Shown here: in pieces, positions 1-8,565 of the stretch
How positions within the stretch are numbered: position 1 is the first letter of the stretch
Layout of the letters: each line of letters begins with the position of its first letter
Assembly (NCBI GenBank): GCA_938008435.1
Contig: CALLKK010000001.1
Coordinates: forward strand, 1-64,000
Length of the DNA stretch: 64,000 nucleotides
Direction of reading: 5' to 3'
Source of the DNA: an uncultured Steroidobacter sp.
Lineage (GTDB): Bacteria > Pseudomonadota > Gammaproteobacteria > Steroidobacterales > Steroidobacteraceae
The notes under the pieces: generated by a model
The model's input: the letters and a program-made list of their open reading frames with translations, nothing else
Database searches by the model: none
What the model was told of the DNA's origin: nothing
Made by a program: the position numbers and the translations under genes

Positions 1-450
<450 letters not shown>

Positions 451-590
451 ATAACACCCAATGCGCTTGGGTCGTCTCGAACGACCACGCACGGTGGTTA
501 GATGGGTATTTGATTACTCATTGCGACAGTGCGTCAAAACAACTCCGAATTCTGCAGTGTGTGGCCTGACGGCCACCGCGCGAACCAGTT

Positions 591-707
591 TGCCTGGCGG
601 CAATAGCGAGCGGGAACCACCCGATCCCATTTCGAACTCGGAAGTGAAAACGCTTTGCGCCGATGGTAGTGTGCCCTTCGGGCATGCAAGAGTAGGTCAC
701 TGCCAGG
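591..707 (+). rRNA. rrf: 5S ribosomal RNA
   Basis: A 117-nt 5S rRNA lies about 140 nt after the 23S gene. The terminal helix is TGCCTGGC with GCCAGGC. The conserved internal segments CCGATCCCAT, CGAACTCGGAAGTGAAA and GAGTAGGTCACTGCCAG are all present. It closes the rRNA operon, and no tRNA gene lies in the 23S-5S spacer. Confidence 0.96.
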
Positions 708-722
708 CTCTTAAATGAAGCG

Positions 723-760
723 AAAGCCCCGACGGACATCGTCCGTCGGGGCTTTTTCCT
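723..760 (+). terminator. Rho-independent terminator of the rRNA operon
   Basis: A perfect 15-bp stem (723-737 with 741-755) is closed by a 3-nt loop and followed by a run of T. It starts 16 nt after the 5S gene, exactly where rRNA transcription should end. Confidence 0.93.
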
Positions 761-871
761 TTTGCCGCAATCGACTGCTGCGGCGCGATGTGCGGCCGGT
801 GTCCGACCCGTGGAGCGGACGCGGGATACCGATCGAATCGGCATCCTCGAGGGCAGGTGCGAGGTGCTCGC

Positions 872-1063
872 ATGAACACGTTGGAACGGCGTCGACTGGT
901 CAGGGACCGCATCATCGACGGGGCGATCGCCAAGGCGGCAGTGCACGAATCGAAGCGGCAACGAGCCCAAGCCGCCAAAGAGCTGCGCAAGGCCCTCGCC
1001 GCACGGCAATCCGCTGCTATTTCTCCCGAGACGATCTCATATCCGCGCCAAGCTCTAGGTTGA
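872..1063 (+). CDS. Small charged hypothetical protein
   Basis: A 63-aa ORF with ATG at 872 and GCGAGG about 8 nt upstream. It begins MNTLERRRLVRDR and continues with an Arg/Lys/Ala/Gln-rich stretch predicted to be one long helix. It has no cysteines, membrane segment or recognisable domain. An upstream in-frame start at 788 is less likely because the added residues look random. It sits alone between the rRNA terminator and dnaE2. It could be a real small basic protein or a chance ORF in GC-rich DNA. Confidence 0.35.
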   Translation: MNTLERRRLVRDRIIDGAIAKAAVHESKRQRAQAAKELRKALAARQSAAISPETISYPRQALG

Positions 1064-1199
1064 ACGAACCAGGGCGGAGGCCGGAGGCTCTGTGCTGGAG
1101 CCAGGGACGTTAGCCTTTCGCGAACGACGTTGGGAGATCCCTCTTCGAGCGGGAGGAAGTCGTCCTGGTCATTTTTGATTTCTCTTCTGCAGCTTCCTG

Positions 1200-4100
1200 C
1201 TACTGAAAATCCCTCGAGTTCCGGGGCACCTCCGCGATCCAGTGCGAGAGATTGCCGATCCGGTCTGCAACGACGTGGACGACGCCGTCCTGGCTCTGCA
1301 CCGTGCCGGCGACGATCATGAGATTCGCCTGCAGGATGACATGGCGCTGTAACTCGAAGACCCGCGGCCAGATCACGATGTTGTGAATACCGGTTTCGTC
1401 TTCGAGCGAGGCGAACACGACGCCGGATGCAGTGCTCGGACGCTGCAGATGGGTGACCAAGCCGGCGATTCGCACTCGTTCGCCGTTACGGCACTGTGCG
1501 ACTTCGCGGCGCGTCAGGATGCCGTGGGCACGTAGACGTGGTCGCAACAGCGCCAGCAGGTGGCGTTTCGTACTGAAACCGAGCTCTCGATAATCCGTCA
1601 GCACTTCCTCGTGCTCGGATGGCTGCGGCAGGATCGGCAGGCCTTCGCGCTGCGGAATGCCTGCCAACATTTCAGGGAGCTTGTCGATGCCGAGCGCCTG
1701 CCAGTAGGCGGCATGCCGGTGCGGAGCAAGACTGCGAAAAGCACCCGCCAACGCGAGTGCACGAATCGCGCGACGCGACAACTGCGTGCGCGCACTGAAG
1801 TCATCGATGCTTCGATACGGGCCGCATTCGCGTATCTGTGCGATGAGTCGTCCTTCTTCTTCGCTCAAGCCGCGTACCAGCCGCGTGCCAAGCCGAATGG
1901 CGTGCCGCCCTTGCGCATCGTTCTCGAGCGTGCAGTCCCAATCGCTTGCCGTGACGTCGATCGGCAGCACCGTGACATTCTGGCGTTTGGCTTCCTCGAG
2001 GAGCTGTGCCGGTCGATAAAAGCCCATCGGCTGGCTGTTGATCAAGGCCGCGATGAAGGCCGCCGGCCAGTGACACTTGAGGTAGCTCGAGAAATAGGTG
2101 AGCAGGGCAAACGAGGCAGAGTGCGATTCCGGAAAGCCGTATTCGCCGAAGCCTTCGATTTGCTTGAAGATCTGCTCGGCGAACTCGCGCGAATAGCCGC
2201 GTGCCTGCATGCCGTCGAGCAGCTGTTGTCGAAACAGATGCAAGGTGCCGCTTCTGTTCCAGGCCGCCATCGAGCGACGCAGCCGATCGGCTTGCCCGGG
2301 CGTGAAGCCGGCTGCTTTGATCGCAATCTGCATCACTTGCTCTTGGAAGATCGGAACGCCAAGCGTCTTCTTGAGTACTTCTTCGAGCTCATCGCTCGGA
2401 TACGTCACCGCGCTCGGATTCAAGCGGCGCTTTAGGTAAGGGTGCACCATTCCGCCTTGGATCGGGCCCGGTCGCACGATGGCCACTTCTATTACGAGGT
2501 CGTAATAGTTACGGGGTTTCAGCCGCGGCAGCATCGTCATCTGCGCGCGCGATTCGATCTGGAACACGCCGACCGTCTCGACGCGGCAGATCATGTCGTA
2601 CGTGGCTTCGTCTTCTCGCGGGATCTCGCTCATGGAGCGCGGCCCCGTTCCCGCCTTCTTCAAGAGGTCGAACGTCTTGCGCATGGCGGTGAGCATGCCG
2701 AGCGCAAGCACGTCGACCTTGAGCAGACCGAGCGCTTCCAGGTCGTTCTTGTCCCATTGGATGACCGTGCGTTGCGGCATCGCCGCGTTCTCGATCGGAA
2801 CGAGCTCGCTGATCGGCTCCTGCGCGATGACGAAGCCGCCGACATGCTGCGACAAATGCCGCGGAAAACCGACCAGCTCCTTGACGCGGGCGCACAGCTG
2901 CCGCGCGAGCGCGGTGCTCAAATGCAGACGGTTGCGCGCCAGGCTCTTCCGAAAGGTGTCGAAATCGTCCCAATAGGCCTGCGATTTTGCGAGGCGATCC
3001 ACGACATCCAAGCCGAGGCCCAGCGCTTTTCCGACGTCGCGGATTGCGCTGCGAGGACGGTAGCAGATGACGGTGGCCGCGAGCGCCGCACGGTCGCGGC
3101 CGTATTTCTCGAATACGTGCTGAATGATCTCTTCGCGACGTTCGTGTTCGAAGTCCACGTCGATATCCGGCGGTTCGTTGCGTTCCTTGCTGATGAAGCG
3201 CTCGAACAGCACGTCGATGTTTTCCGGGTTGACCTCGGTGATGTGCAGCGCATAGCACACGACGGAGTTGGCGGCAGAGCCGCGCCCTTGGTACAGGATG
3301 CCGCGTCGACGGGCTTCGGTGACGAGCTCGTAGACGGTGAGAAAGAAGGGCTCGTACTCGAGCTCGGCGATCAGTGCGAGCTCCTTTTCGACCGTGTTGC
3401 GGATCTTCGCCGGCACGCCCTCGGGCCAGCGCTGCGCAAGACCGGCTTCGGTGAGCTCGCGCAGGTATTGCGTTGCCGTTTTTCCCTCCGGCACCAGCTC
3501 CTGCGGATATTGATAGCGCAGGCTGCCGAGGGAGAACGAACAGCGCTCGGCAATGCGCACCGTCTCATCGAGCAGCTCGCGCGGATAGAGGGATGCAAGA
3601 TCGTCGTACGGGCGCAGATAGCGCTCGCCGTTCGGAAACAAGCGATGTCCTGCTTCTGCCAGCGTGCAGCGGTGCCGGATGGCGGTGAGCGTGTCCTGCA
3701 GCGCGCGGCGCTCCTTGACATGCATGTGGACGTCGCCTGCCGCCACCAATGGCAAGCCGAAGCGACGTGCGAGCGATTGCAGCTCGTGCAGTCTTTGCGG
3801 ATCGTCAGCGTCCCGGTGCAGCTCCACTGCAATCCACGCACGCTCGGAGAATTTTTCTGTGAGCCACGCGACATGCTCCGGCGAGGGATGCTGCGGGGGG
3901 ATCCAGAGTGCGAGGCATTCGTCCAATCCGTCCGAGAAATCTGCGCGCGTCAGTCGGTAGCGGCCTTTGCTTGAGCGGCACCGTGCAGTCGTGATGAGCC
4001 TGCAGATCTGCGCGTAGGCGCGTTGCGTGGACGCGAGCAGCACGATGTGCAAGCCGTCGACGGTGCGAAACTCCGAGCCGACGATCAGCTTCAAGCCGCA

Positions 4101-4265
4101 ATCGTTAGCCGCTTCGTACGCGCGTACCACACCGGCCATCGAGCATTCATCGGTGAGAGCGAGCGCTGCATAGCCGAGACGATGCGCTTGATAGACGAGC
4201 TCCGCGGGATGCGAAGCGCCGCGTAAGAAGCTGAAGTTGGAGAGACAATGCAGCTCGGCGTACAT
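1200..4265 (-). CDS. dnaE2: Error-prone DNA polymerase DnaE2 (ImuC)
   Basis: A 1021-aa C-family polymerase that carries out translesion synthesis with ImuA and ImuB in the SOS response. The start MYAELHCLSNFSFLRG is the usual DnaE2 N-terminus and opens the PHP domain. The longer frame upstream runs through imuB and is not used. The catalytic acidic motif PDIDVDF is at about residues 364-370, followed by fingers and helix-hairpin-helix regions. A C-terminal OB fold is seen around VRIAGLVTHLQRP. Length is typical and no break was seen. It is the last gene of the lexA-imuA-imuB-dnaE2 unit, 5 nt after imuB, so co-induction through LexA is expected. Confidence 0.97.
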   Translation of the reverse strand: MYAELHCLSNFSFLRGASHPAELVYQAHRLGYAALALTDECSMAGVVRAYEAANDCGLKLIVGSEFRTVDGLHIVLLASTQRAYAQICRLITTARCRSSKGRYRLTRADFSDGLDECLALWIPPQHPSPEHVAWLTEKFSERAWIAVELHRDADDPQRLHELQSLARRFGLPLVAAGDVHMHVKERRALQDTLTAIRHRCTLAEAGHRLFPNGERYLRPYDDLASLYPRELLDETVRIAERCSFSLGSLRYQYPQELVPEGKTATQYLRELTEAGLAQRWPEGVPAKIRNTVEKELALIAELEYEPFFLTVYELVTEARRRGILYQGRGSAANSVVCYALHITEVNPENIDVLFERFISKERNEPPDIDVDFEHERREEIIQHVFEKYGRDRAALAATVICYRPRSAIRDVGKALGLGLDVVDRLAKSQAYWDDFDTFRKSLARNRLHLSTALARQLCARVKELVGFPRHLSQHVGGFVIAQEPISELVPIENAAMPQRTVIQWDKNDLEALGLLKVDVLALGMLTAMRKTFDLLKKAGTGPRSMSEIPREDEATYDMICRVETVGVFQIESRAQMTMLPRLKPRNYYDLVIEVAIVRPGPIQGGMVHPYLKRRLNPSAVTYPSDELEEVLKKTLGVPIFQEQVMQIAIKAAGFTPGQADRLRRSMAAWNRSGTLHLFRQQLLDGMQARGYSREFAEQIFKQIEGFGEYGFPESHSASFALLTYFSSYLKCHWPAAFIAALINSQPMGFYRPAQLLEEAKRQNVTVLPIDVTASDWDCTLENDAQGRHAIRLGTRLVRGLSEEEGRLIAQIRECGPYRSIDDFSARTQLSRRAIRALALAGAFRSLAPHRHAAYWQALGIDKLPEMLAGIPQREGLPILPQPSEHEEVLTDYRELGFSTKRHLLALLRPRLRAHGILTRREVAQCRNGERVRIAGLVTHLQRPSTASGVVFASLEDETGIHNIVIWPRVFELQRHVILQANLMIVAGTVQSQDGVVHVVADRIGNLSHWIAEVPRNSRDFQ

Positions 4266-4270
4266 CGCGC

Positions 4271-5710
4271 TCACGCCCAGAATCCGTGCAGGTACCACTC
4301 GCCGTTGCGCTCGTGGTCTCGGTAGGCCCAGAGCTTGGCGTGCTCGTCCGTGCACAGAACGTAGTAGTCCCGCTGCACATCGGCGCCATCCCACCATCCG
4401 CTTTCGATTCGTTCCGGACCTGCAACGAGCATGGGAGGCGAGGCAAGCTGAAGCGGCTTGGGTTGCTGGAGCAGCCAAAGCGGACGCTCGGGGAATGCCA
4501 TGCCAGAGCGTTTCTCGTCAGGCCGTGCCTTGCGCCAGGCTCTTTCCGGGCGATGGTCGGCGATGCATTGAAGGCCGAAGACATGGCTCTCGCCCAAGCG
4601 GGCGACGAGCTTATCGAGCGTGTGCGCCAGCGCTTCCGTCTCCTGGAGAGCCGAGCTGAACAGATCCGACTGGCGTGCCGACGATGCGACGAGCTCGTGT
4701 GCGATCAGGCGCAGACCGATCGTGGGCGCCGCCAAGACCGTGCGCGCGAGATGCTCGCGTACCAGCGTGAGGAGCTTTTCGGGGCTGCGCTCCGGTATGG
4801 ACAGTCCGATGCGTAGCGCCGTCGGTGCTTGCTCGCGATGCTCGAAGATGAGCTCGAAGCTTGGCACGCACGCATCCATGGCGCGCAGGAAGCCGGCGAG
4901 CTCGCGCAGCATGCGTTGCAGCGGAAACAGCAATGCTTCGCTGTTACGCAGCTCGAAATCGAAGTCGAAGCGCGCATCGTAATGCGCCGGCGGATGAAAG
5001 GTCGGGCGCGGATCGGGGGCTTGGCCCGTCAAACGCGCGAGATAGTCGCACATCTCGGTGCCGAATCGCTTGGCCAGCGCATCGCGCGGCAGCTCGAGCA
5101 ACAGTCCGATGTTCCGTATTCCGGCGGTCGCCAGCTGCTCGCAGGCTTGAGCGGAAAGCGCCAGATGCTGAACAGGCAGATTGCCGATGCGTGCGCGTAA
5201 CGCGGCGTTGCTCGTGACCGCGACTCGGATGCCCGCGCGAGCCAGCAATGCTGCGCCTTCGAGAGTTGGTCCGATGCCGAGCTTGAACGTGTAGCCGAGC
5301 GCGGCGATTTCCGTTTCGATTGCGGCGACCAATGCGCGCAGTCCGCCGAACAGCGTCAGGCTCGCGCCGACTTCGAGCCACAATGCAGCCTGTTGTGCCT
5401 CATGTAGGCGGGACGAAATCTCACCGACGACAACCGTGCTGCTGAATTGATATGCCCAAGCGGCGAGCCGTTCGAGCGCCGCGCGCTCTGCATTGGGCGC
5501 GCGTTCGAGCATCTTGAGCTCGTCGCACATCGCAAGCGCCGTGGCGTAATTCATCGGCGCTTTGACATGCTGGCGCTCGGCAGCTTGGTTGCGACAGATG
5601 ACCCAGCGCGATTGGCCTATGCAGCTCGTTACGACGGTTGGGATCCCGTCATCGCGCGCGCGCAATGCCTCGAGCGGCAGTTGGGGAAGGCAGATGCAGA
5701 GCCACAGCAT
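4271..5710 (-). CDS. imuB: Y-family polymerase-like protein ImuB
   Basis: A 479-aa inactive Y-family polymerase homologue that links the mutasome to the sliding clamp. The start MLWLCICLPQLPLEAL matches the family. Upstream in-frame codons come from the heptamer repeat shared with the end of imuA. A clamp-binding motif of QxxLF type (QSDLF) is at residues 347-351. The N-terminal palm region lacks the acidic metal-ligand pattern of active Y polymerases, as is known for ImuB. It starts 4 nt after the imuA stop and ends 5 nt before dnaE2, so translational coupling is likely. Confidence 0.95.
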   Translation of the reverse strand: MLWLCICLPQLPLEALRARDDGIPTVVTSCIGQSRWVICRNQAAERQHVKAPMNYATALAMCDELKMLERAPNAERAALERLAAWAYQFSSTVVVGEISSRLHEAQQAALWLEVGASLTLFGGLRALVAAIETEIAALGYTFKLGIGPTLEGAALLARAGIRVAVTSNAALRARIGNLPVQHLALSAQACEQLATAGIRNIGLLLELPRDALAKRFGTEMCDYLARLTGQAPDPRPTFHPPAHYDARFDFDFELRNSEALLFPLQRMLRELAGFLRAMDACVPSFELIFEHREQAPTALRIGLSIPERSPEKLLTLVREHLARTVLAAPTIGLRLIAHELVASSARQSDLFSSALQETEALAHTLDKLVARLGESHVFGLQCIADHRPERAWRKARPDEKRSGMAFPERPLWLLQQPKPLQLASPPMLVAGPERIESGWWDGADVQRDYYVLCTDEHAKLWAYRDHERNGEWYLHGFWA

Positions 5711-5714
5711 GGCG

Positions 5715-6389
5715 CTACAGGCTGGAGGCTGGAGGCTGGAGGCTGGAGCCGGAAGCGCGAACACTGGCGTGCTTGTCGGGGCTGATGGCGACCGTCATGC
5801 CGCTGCGTGCGCCGCGGCACTTGAGGATTTCGACGGTCAATCCTCTGTCGTTGGCATGCAGCCGTAAACGAATGGCAGCAGGGGATGGCGTGAGCGCTGC
5901 GGCGGGATCTCTATACAAGAATCCGATGCTACGGCCCGATTCGGCAGCAAGCTGCAGACGACGCACTTCGCGATCTTTCGTCGTGGTGCACCAGGCGAGC
6001 ACGGCGCCGAAGGCATTGCAGCGTAACGTCTGCTCGAATGCCCACAACGTATCGACGGTATTGCTGGTCTCGATGACGAGCAGGCGTTCCAGCCGCACGC
6101 CTTTTCGATCGAGCGCCGGCGCGAAAGGAACGTGGGGCGGAGAGACGAACGCGACGTATCGTTCAGCGCAACTCAACTGTGCGAGCGTCGGTATCAGCAA
6201 GCTCAATTCGCCGATGCCCGTTGCAGTCGGCATGAGCTCGACCACCGTACCCAGCGGCCATCCGCCGCCCGGCAGCACGGCATCGAGCTCGGTCCATCCG
6301 GTCGAGGTCGCGGGCAAGACGCCCGTAGCACGCCCGGCGCGACACAGATGCGCAAGCTGCTCCAACGTTTGGGCGCGGTTCGCACTCAT
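5715..6389 (-). CDS. imuA: ImuA, RecA/SulA-like mutasome protein
   Basis: A 224-aa RecA-fold protein of the ImuA family, needed for damage-induced mutagenesis with ImuB and DnaE2. The N-terminus (TGWTELDAVLPGGGWPLGTVVEL) is the usual RecA-like entry, without a full Walker A lysine. Its C-terminal residues (SSLQPPASSL) are encoded by a GGCTGGA heptamer array at 5720-5747, so the tail is probably repeat-derived. It lies 6 nt after lexA in the same operon. Confidence 0.92.
   Translation of the reverse strand: MSANRAQTLEQLAHLCRAGRATGVLPATSTGWTELDAVLPGGGWPLGTVVELMPTATGIGELSLLIPTLAQLSCAERYVAFVSPPHVPFAPALDRKGVRLERLLVIETSNTVDTLWAFEQTLRCNAFGAVLAWCTTTKDREVRRLQLAAESGRSIGFLYRDPAAALTPSPAAIRLRLHANDRGLTVEILKCRGARSGMTVAISPDKHASVRASGSSLQPPASSL
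5720..5747. repeat. GGCTGGA x4 tandem heptamer
   Basis: Four perfect head-to-tail copies of GGCTGGA span the imuA/imuB junction. They encode the last residues of ImuA and, in another frame, codons upstream of the ImuB start. Related GGGCTAC-type heptamers occur inside and after the heparinase-like gene. Confidence 0.9.
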
Positions 6390-6395
6390 GGCAAG

Positions 6396-7055
6396 TCATC
6401 GTGTCGGCGTCCATGCAGGGAGATCGCGCCGCAGCACGCCGACTGCCAAGCCCTCGATGACGAGCTCGCGCTGCCGTAGATCGATTTCGATGGGCACGTA
6501 ATCGGCATTCGCGGGAACGAGGCGGACGCGGTGACCGCGTCGCTCGTAGTACTTCACGGTGGCTTCATCGTCGAGGCGAGCCACCACGATCTGGCCGTTG
6601 TCTGCGTGCGCAGTGCGATGCACGGCCAATAAATCGCCATCGAGAATATTTGCATCGCGCATGCTGTCGCCGCGGACTCGCAGCAGAAAATCCGCGTGCG
6701 GACTGAACAAGCTGCCATCGATGGCAACGTGCTCTTCGATGTTCTCGACGGCCAAGATGGGAGCGCCCGCGGCGATGCGGCCCAGCAAAGGAAGACCCGT
6801 CGGACTCTGCCGGGCGGGGTGAGGCTGCGGGGGCGCTGCGACCTCTTCGCGCAGACGGATACCTCGCGACAGGCCGGGCAGCAGCTCGATCGCTCCTTTC
6901 TGTTCGAGCGCGCGCAGGTGCTGGTCGATGCCCTGGCGATTTTTCAGTCCCAGCCCCTGGGCGATTTCGCCGCGCGTGGGCGGCAATCCGCTCGTCTCCA
7001 TGAAGCGGCGGATAAATTCCAATACCTTCAATTGCTTAGGAGAAAGAGGGGACAT
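6396..7055 (-). CDS. lexA: LexA-type SOS repressor
   Basis: A 219-aa repressor. The N-terminal winged helix-turn-helix (about residues 1-65) starts SPKQLKVLEFIRRF. The self-cleavage site is Ala96-Gly97 (GRIAAG). The catalytic dyad is Ser131 (RGDSMRD) and Lys168 (EATVKYY), so it should be RecA-cleavable. It heads the imuA-imuB-dnaE2 unit, the arrangement typical of LexA2-like proteins that control the mutagenesis cassette and themselves. A perfect palindrome ends 12 nt before its ATG. Whether a second lexA exists elsewhere cannot be seen here. Confidence 0.95.
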   Translation of the reverse strand: MSPLSPKQLKVLEFIRRFMETSGLPPTRGEIAQGLGLKNRQGIDQHLRALEQKGAIELLPGLSRGIRLREEVAAPPQPHPARQSPTGLPLLGRIAAGAPILAVENIEEHVAIDGSLFSPHADFLLRVRGDSMRDANILDGDLLAVHRTAHADNGQIVVARLDDEATVKYYERRGHRVRLVPANADYVPIEIDLRQRELVIEGLAVGVLRRDLPAWTPTR

Positions 7056-7066
7056 TGGGGCCGTGC

Positions 7067-7090
7067 GATACCAGACGACTGTCTGGTATC
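7067..7090. promoter_or_regulatory. Palindromic LexA operator of the SOS cassette
   Basis: Half-sites GATACCAGAC and GTCTGGTATC form a perfect 10-bp inverted repeat around a 4-bp centre. It lies 12 nt upstream of the lexA start. The position and symmetry indicate autoregulation. The sequence differs from the E. coli CTGT-N8-ACAG box, as expected for LexA2-type proteins. Confidence 0.8.
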
Positions 7091-7212
7091 GAGTCTAGGC
7101 GGCCCCAGGGCAGGAGACAAGAGAGGAAATGGATGATGAGCTCGAGATGACGAATGCCCGCCGCCGCCTCGCCAAGGCGGAGCGCGCGATCTTCGTCACT
7201 CGTTCGTACGCG

Positions 7213-8268
7213 CTACATCGGTGCCGACGATGACACCGGCCCGGGAACGACGTGCGCATGAACCGGCACCGCACGAGCGCGTGCCGCTGCATTCTCGCGG
7301 GCGTAACTGTTCAGCTTGTTGTAGAGCGTCTTCAAGCTGCAGCCGAGCACTGCAGCGGCGCGCTTCTTGTCGCCGTCGCAGTAATCTAGCGTCACCTCGA
7401 TCAGCGACCGCTCCGCTTCATCGAGTCGCGAGCCGAGCGGTACCTGCAAGGCGGCCGGCTTGGTTCCGGGTTCGGCTTGCTGCGGCATCGGTATCGCGAG
7501 CGGCAGATCGAAATTGAGCTCATCGTCGGCCAGGATGAAGCTGCGCTCGACCGCGTTCTTGAGCTCGCGCACATTACCGGGCCAGCGATAGGAACGCAGC
7601 GCATCGAGAAACGCAGGCGAGAAGCGCTTCTGCGCGCCGTTCGCTTTGTTCAACAGCTTCAAGAAATGCTCTGCAAGAAGCGGTACGTCGCCTGGCCGTT
7701 CGCGCAGCGGCGGGACATGTAACGGAAACACCGCCAACCGGTACATGAGGTCCTCGCGCAGCTGTCGGTTCGCGACGGCTTCGGTGATATTGCGATTGGT
7801 GGCGGCGACGACACGGATGTCTGTCTTGATCTCCTGCATGCCGCCCACTCTGTAAAACCTTCCGGTCTCGAGGACTCGCAGCAAGCGCGTCTGCATCTCG
7901 AGCGGCATCTCCGTGACTTCGTCGAGGAACAAAGTGCCGCCCGTGGCGCGCTCGAACACGCCTGCATGGGTGCGCGACGCACCGGTAAAGCTCCCCTTCT
8001 CGTATCCGAACAACTCCGCTTCGATGAGCGACGCCGGAATGGAGCCGCAATTGATCGCGACGAGCGGCCCGCGTGCACGGTGACTCAACAAGTGGATGCA
8101 CTCGGCGACCAGCTCTTTGCCGACGCCGCTTTCTCCCATGATCATCACCGTCGCTTCGGTGGGCGCGACGCGCTGAATCAGCGCGAACACTTGCTTCATC
8201 GCAGGCGAGCGTCCCAGCAGATTTCCCAGACCGTCTTCGTGCAATTTGATCGAGGCTTCAACTGTCAC
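7213..8268 (-). CDS. Sigma-54-dependent transcriptional activator without receiver domain
   Basis: A 351-aa enhancer-binding protein. The AAA+ domain has Walker A GESGVGKE (45-52), the sigma-54 contact loop GSFTGA (92-97, Ser in place of the usual Ala), Walker B GTLFLDE (111-117) and a sensor/arginine region further on. A Fis-type helix-turn-helix (KKRAAAVLGCSLKTLYNKL) is near residues 300-320. Only about 20 residues precede the AAA+ domain, so there is no receiver, PAS or GAF domain. Activity must be set by expression, a ligand or a partner. It is divergent from the first EPS gene, and sigma-54 promoter-like sequences lie before several EPS units, so it is the likely activator of the locus (inference). 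Confidence 0.92.
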   Translation of the reverse strand: MTVEASIKLHEDGLGNLLGRSPAMKQVFALIQRVAPTEATVMIMGESGVGKELVAECIHLLSHRARGPLVAINCGSIPASLIEAELFGYEKGSFTGASRTHAGVFERATGGTLFLDEVTEMPLEMQTRLLRVLETGRFYRVGGMQEIKTDIRVVAATNRNITEAVANRQLREDLMYRLAVFPLHVPPLRERPGDVPLLAEHFLKLLNKANGAQKRFSPAFLDALRSYRWPGNVRELKNAVERSFILADDELNFDLPLAIPMPQQAEPGTKPAALQVPLGSRLDEAERSLIEVTLDYCDGDKKRAAAVLGCSLKTLYNKLNSYARENAAARARAVPVHAHVVPGPVSSSAPM

Positions 8269-8503
8269 TGTTGATCGTCTCCGAGAAGAAATGCTGACGT
8301 GCCAGATGCAAATTCTTCAACCGGTCAACGGGTTCCTTGTAATTAAGTTTTTTCTCGTGCTGTTCCTGTCGGCGAGCTCCGACGCTCTGAATGTTTTTCA
8401 AGCGCAGTGCAATGACTGAAAACTTCACCGTGCCATAGTCGCTAGATGGATCAGCAACGCATTGCCAATGCGTTGTCTCACTGCGTGCTACATCGCAACG
8501 CCG

Positions 8504-8519
8504 TGGCATAGAACTTGCC
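8504..8519 (+). promoter_or_regulatory. Predicted sigma-54 promoter of the first EPS gene
   Basis: TGGCATA-N4-TTGCC has the exact 10-bp separation between the -24 GG and -12 GC dinucleotides. The predicted start site is near 8530, just ahead of the AGGAGG at 8542. It lies between the divergent sigma-54 activator gene and the dehydrogenase gene. Confidence 0.65.
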
Positions 8520-8565
8520 GCTCCTGCAGCGTTTCTCAGCTAGGAGGTTTACATGCGGAGCGATC

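Noticed and set aside
2442..3974. 510-aa plus-strand ORF opposite dnaE2
   Set aside because: It is fully antisense to conserved DnaE2 coding sequence and its translation has no domain-like pattern; it reflects codon bias in high-GC DNA.
8284..8304. Minus-strand TGGCACG before the sigma-54 activator gene
   Set aside because: The -24 element is perfect, but no GC dinucleotide lies at the required distance; the nearest is 3 bp off, so it is not called a promoter.
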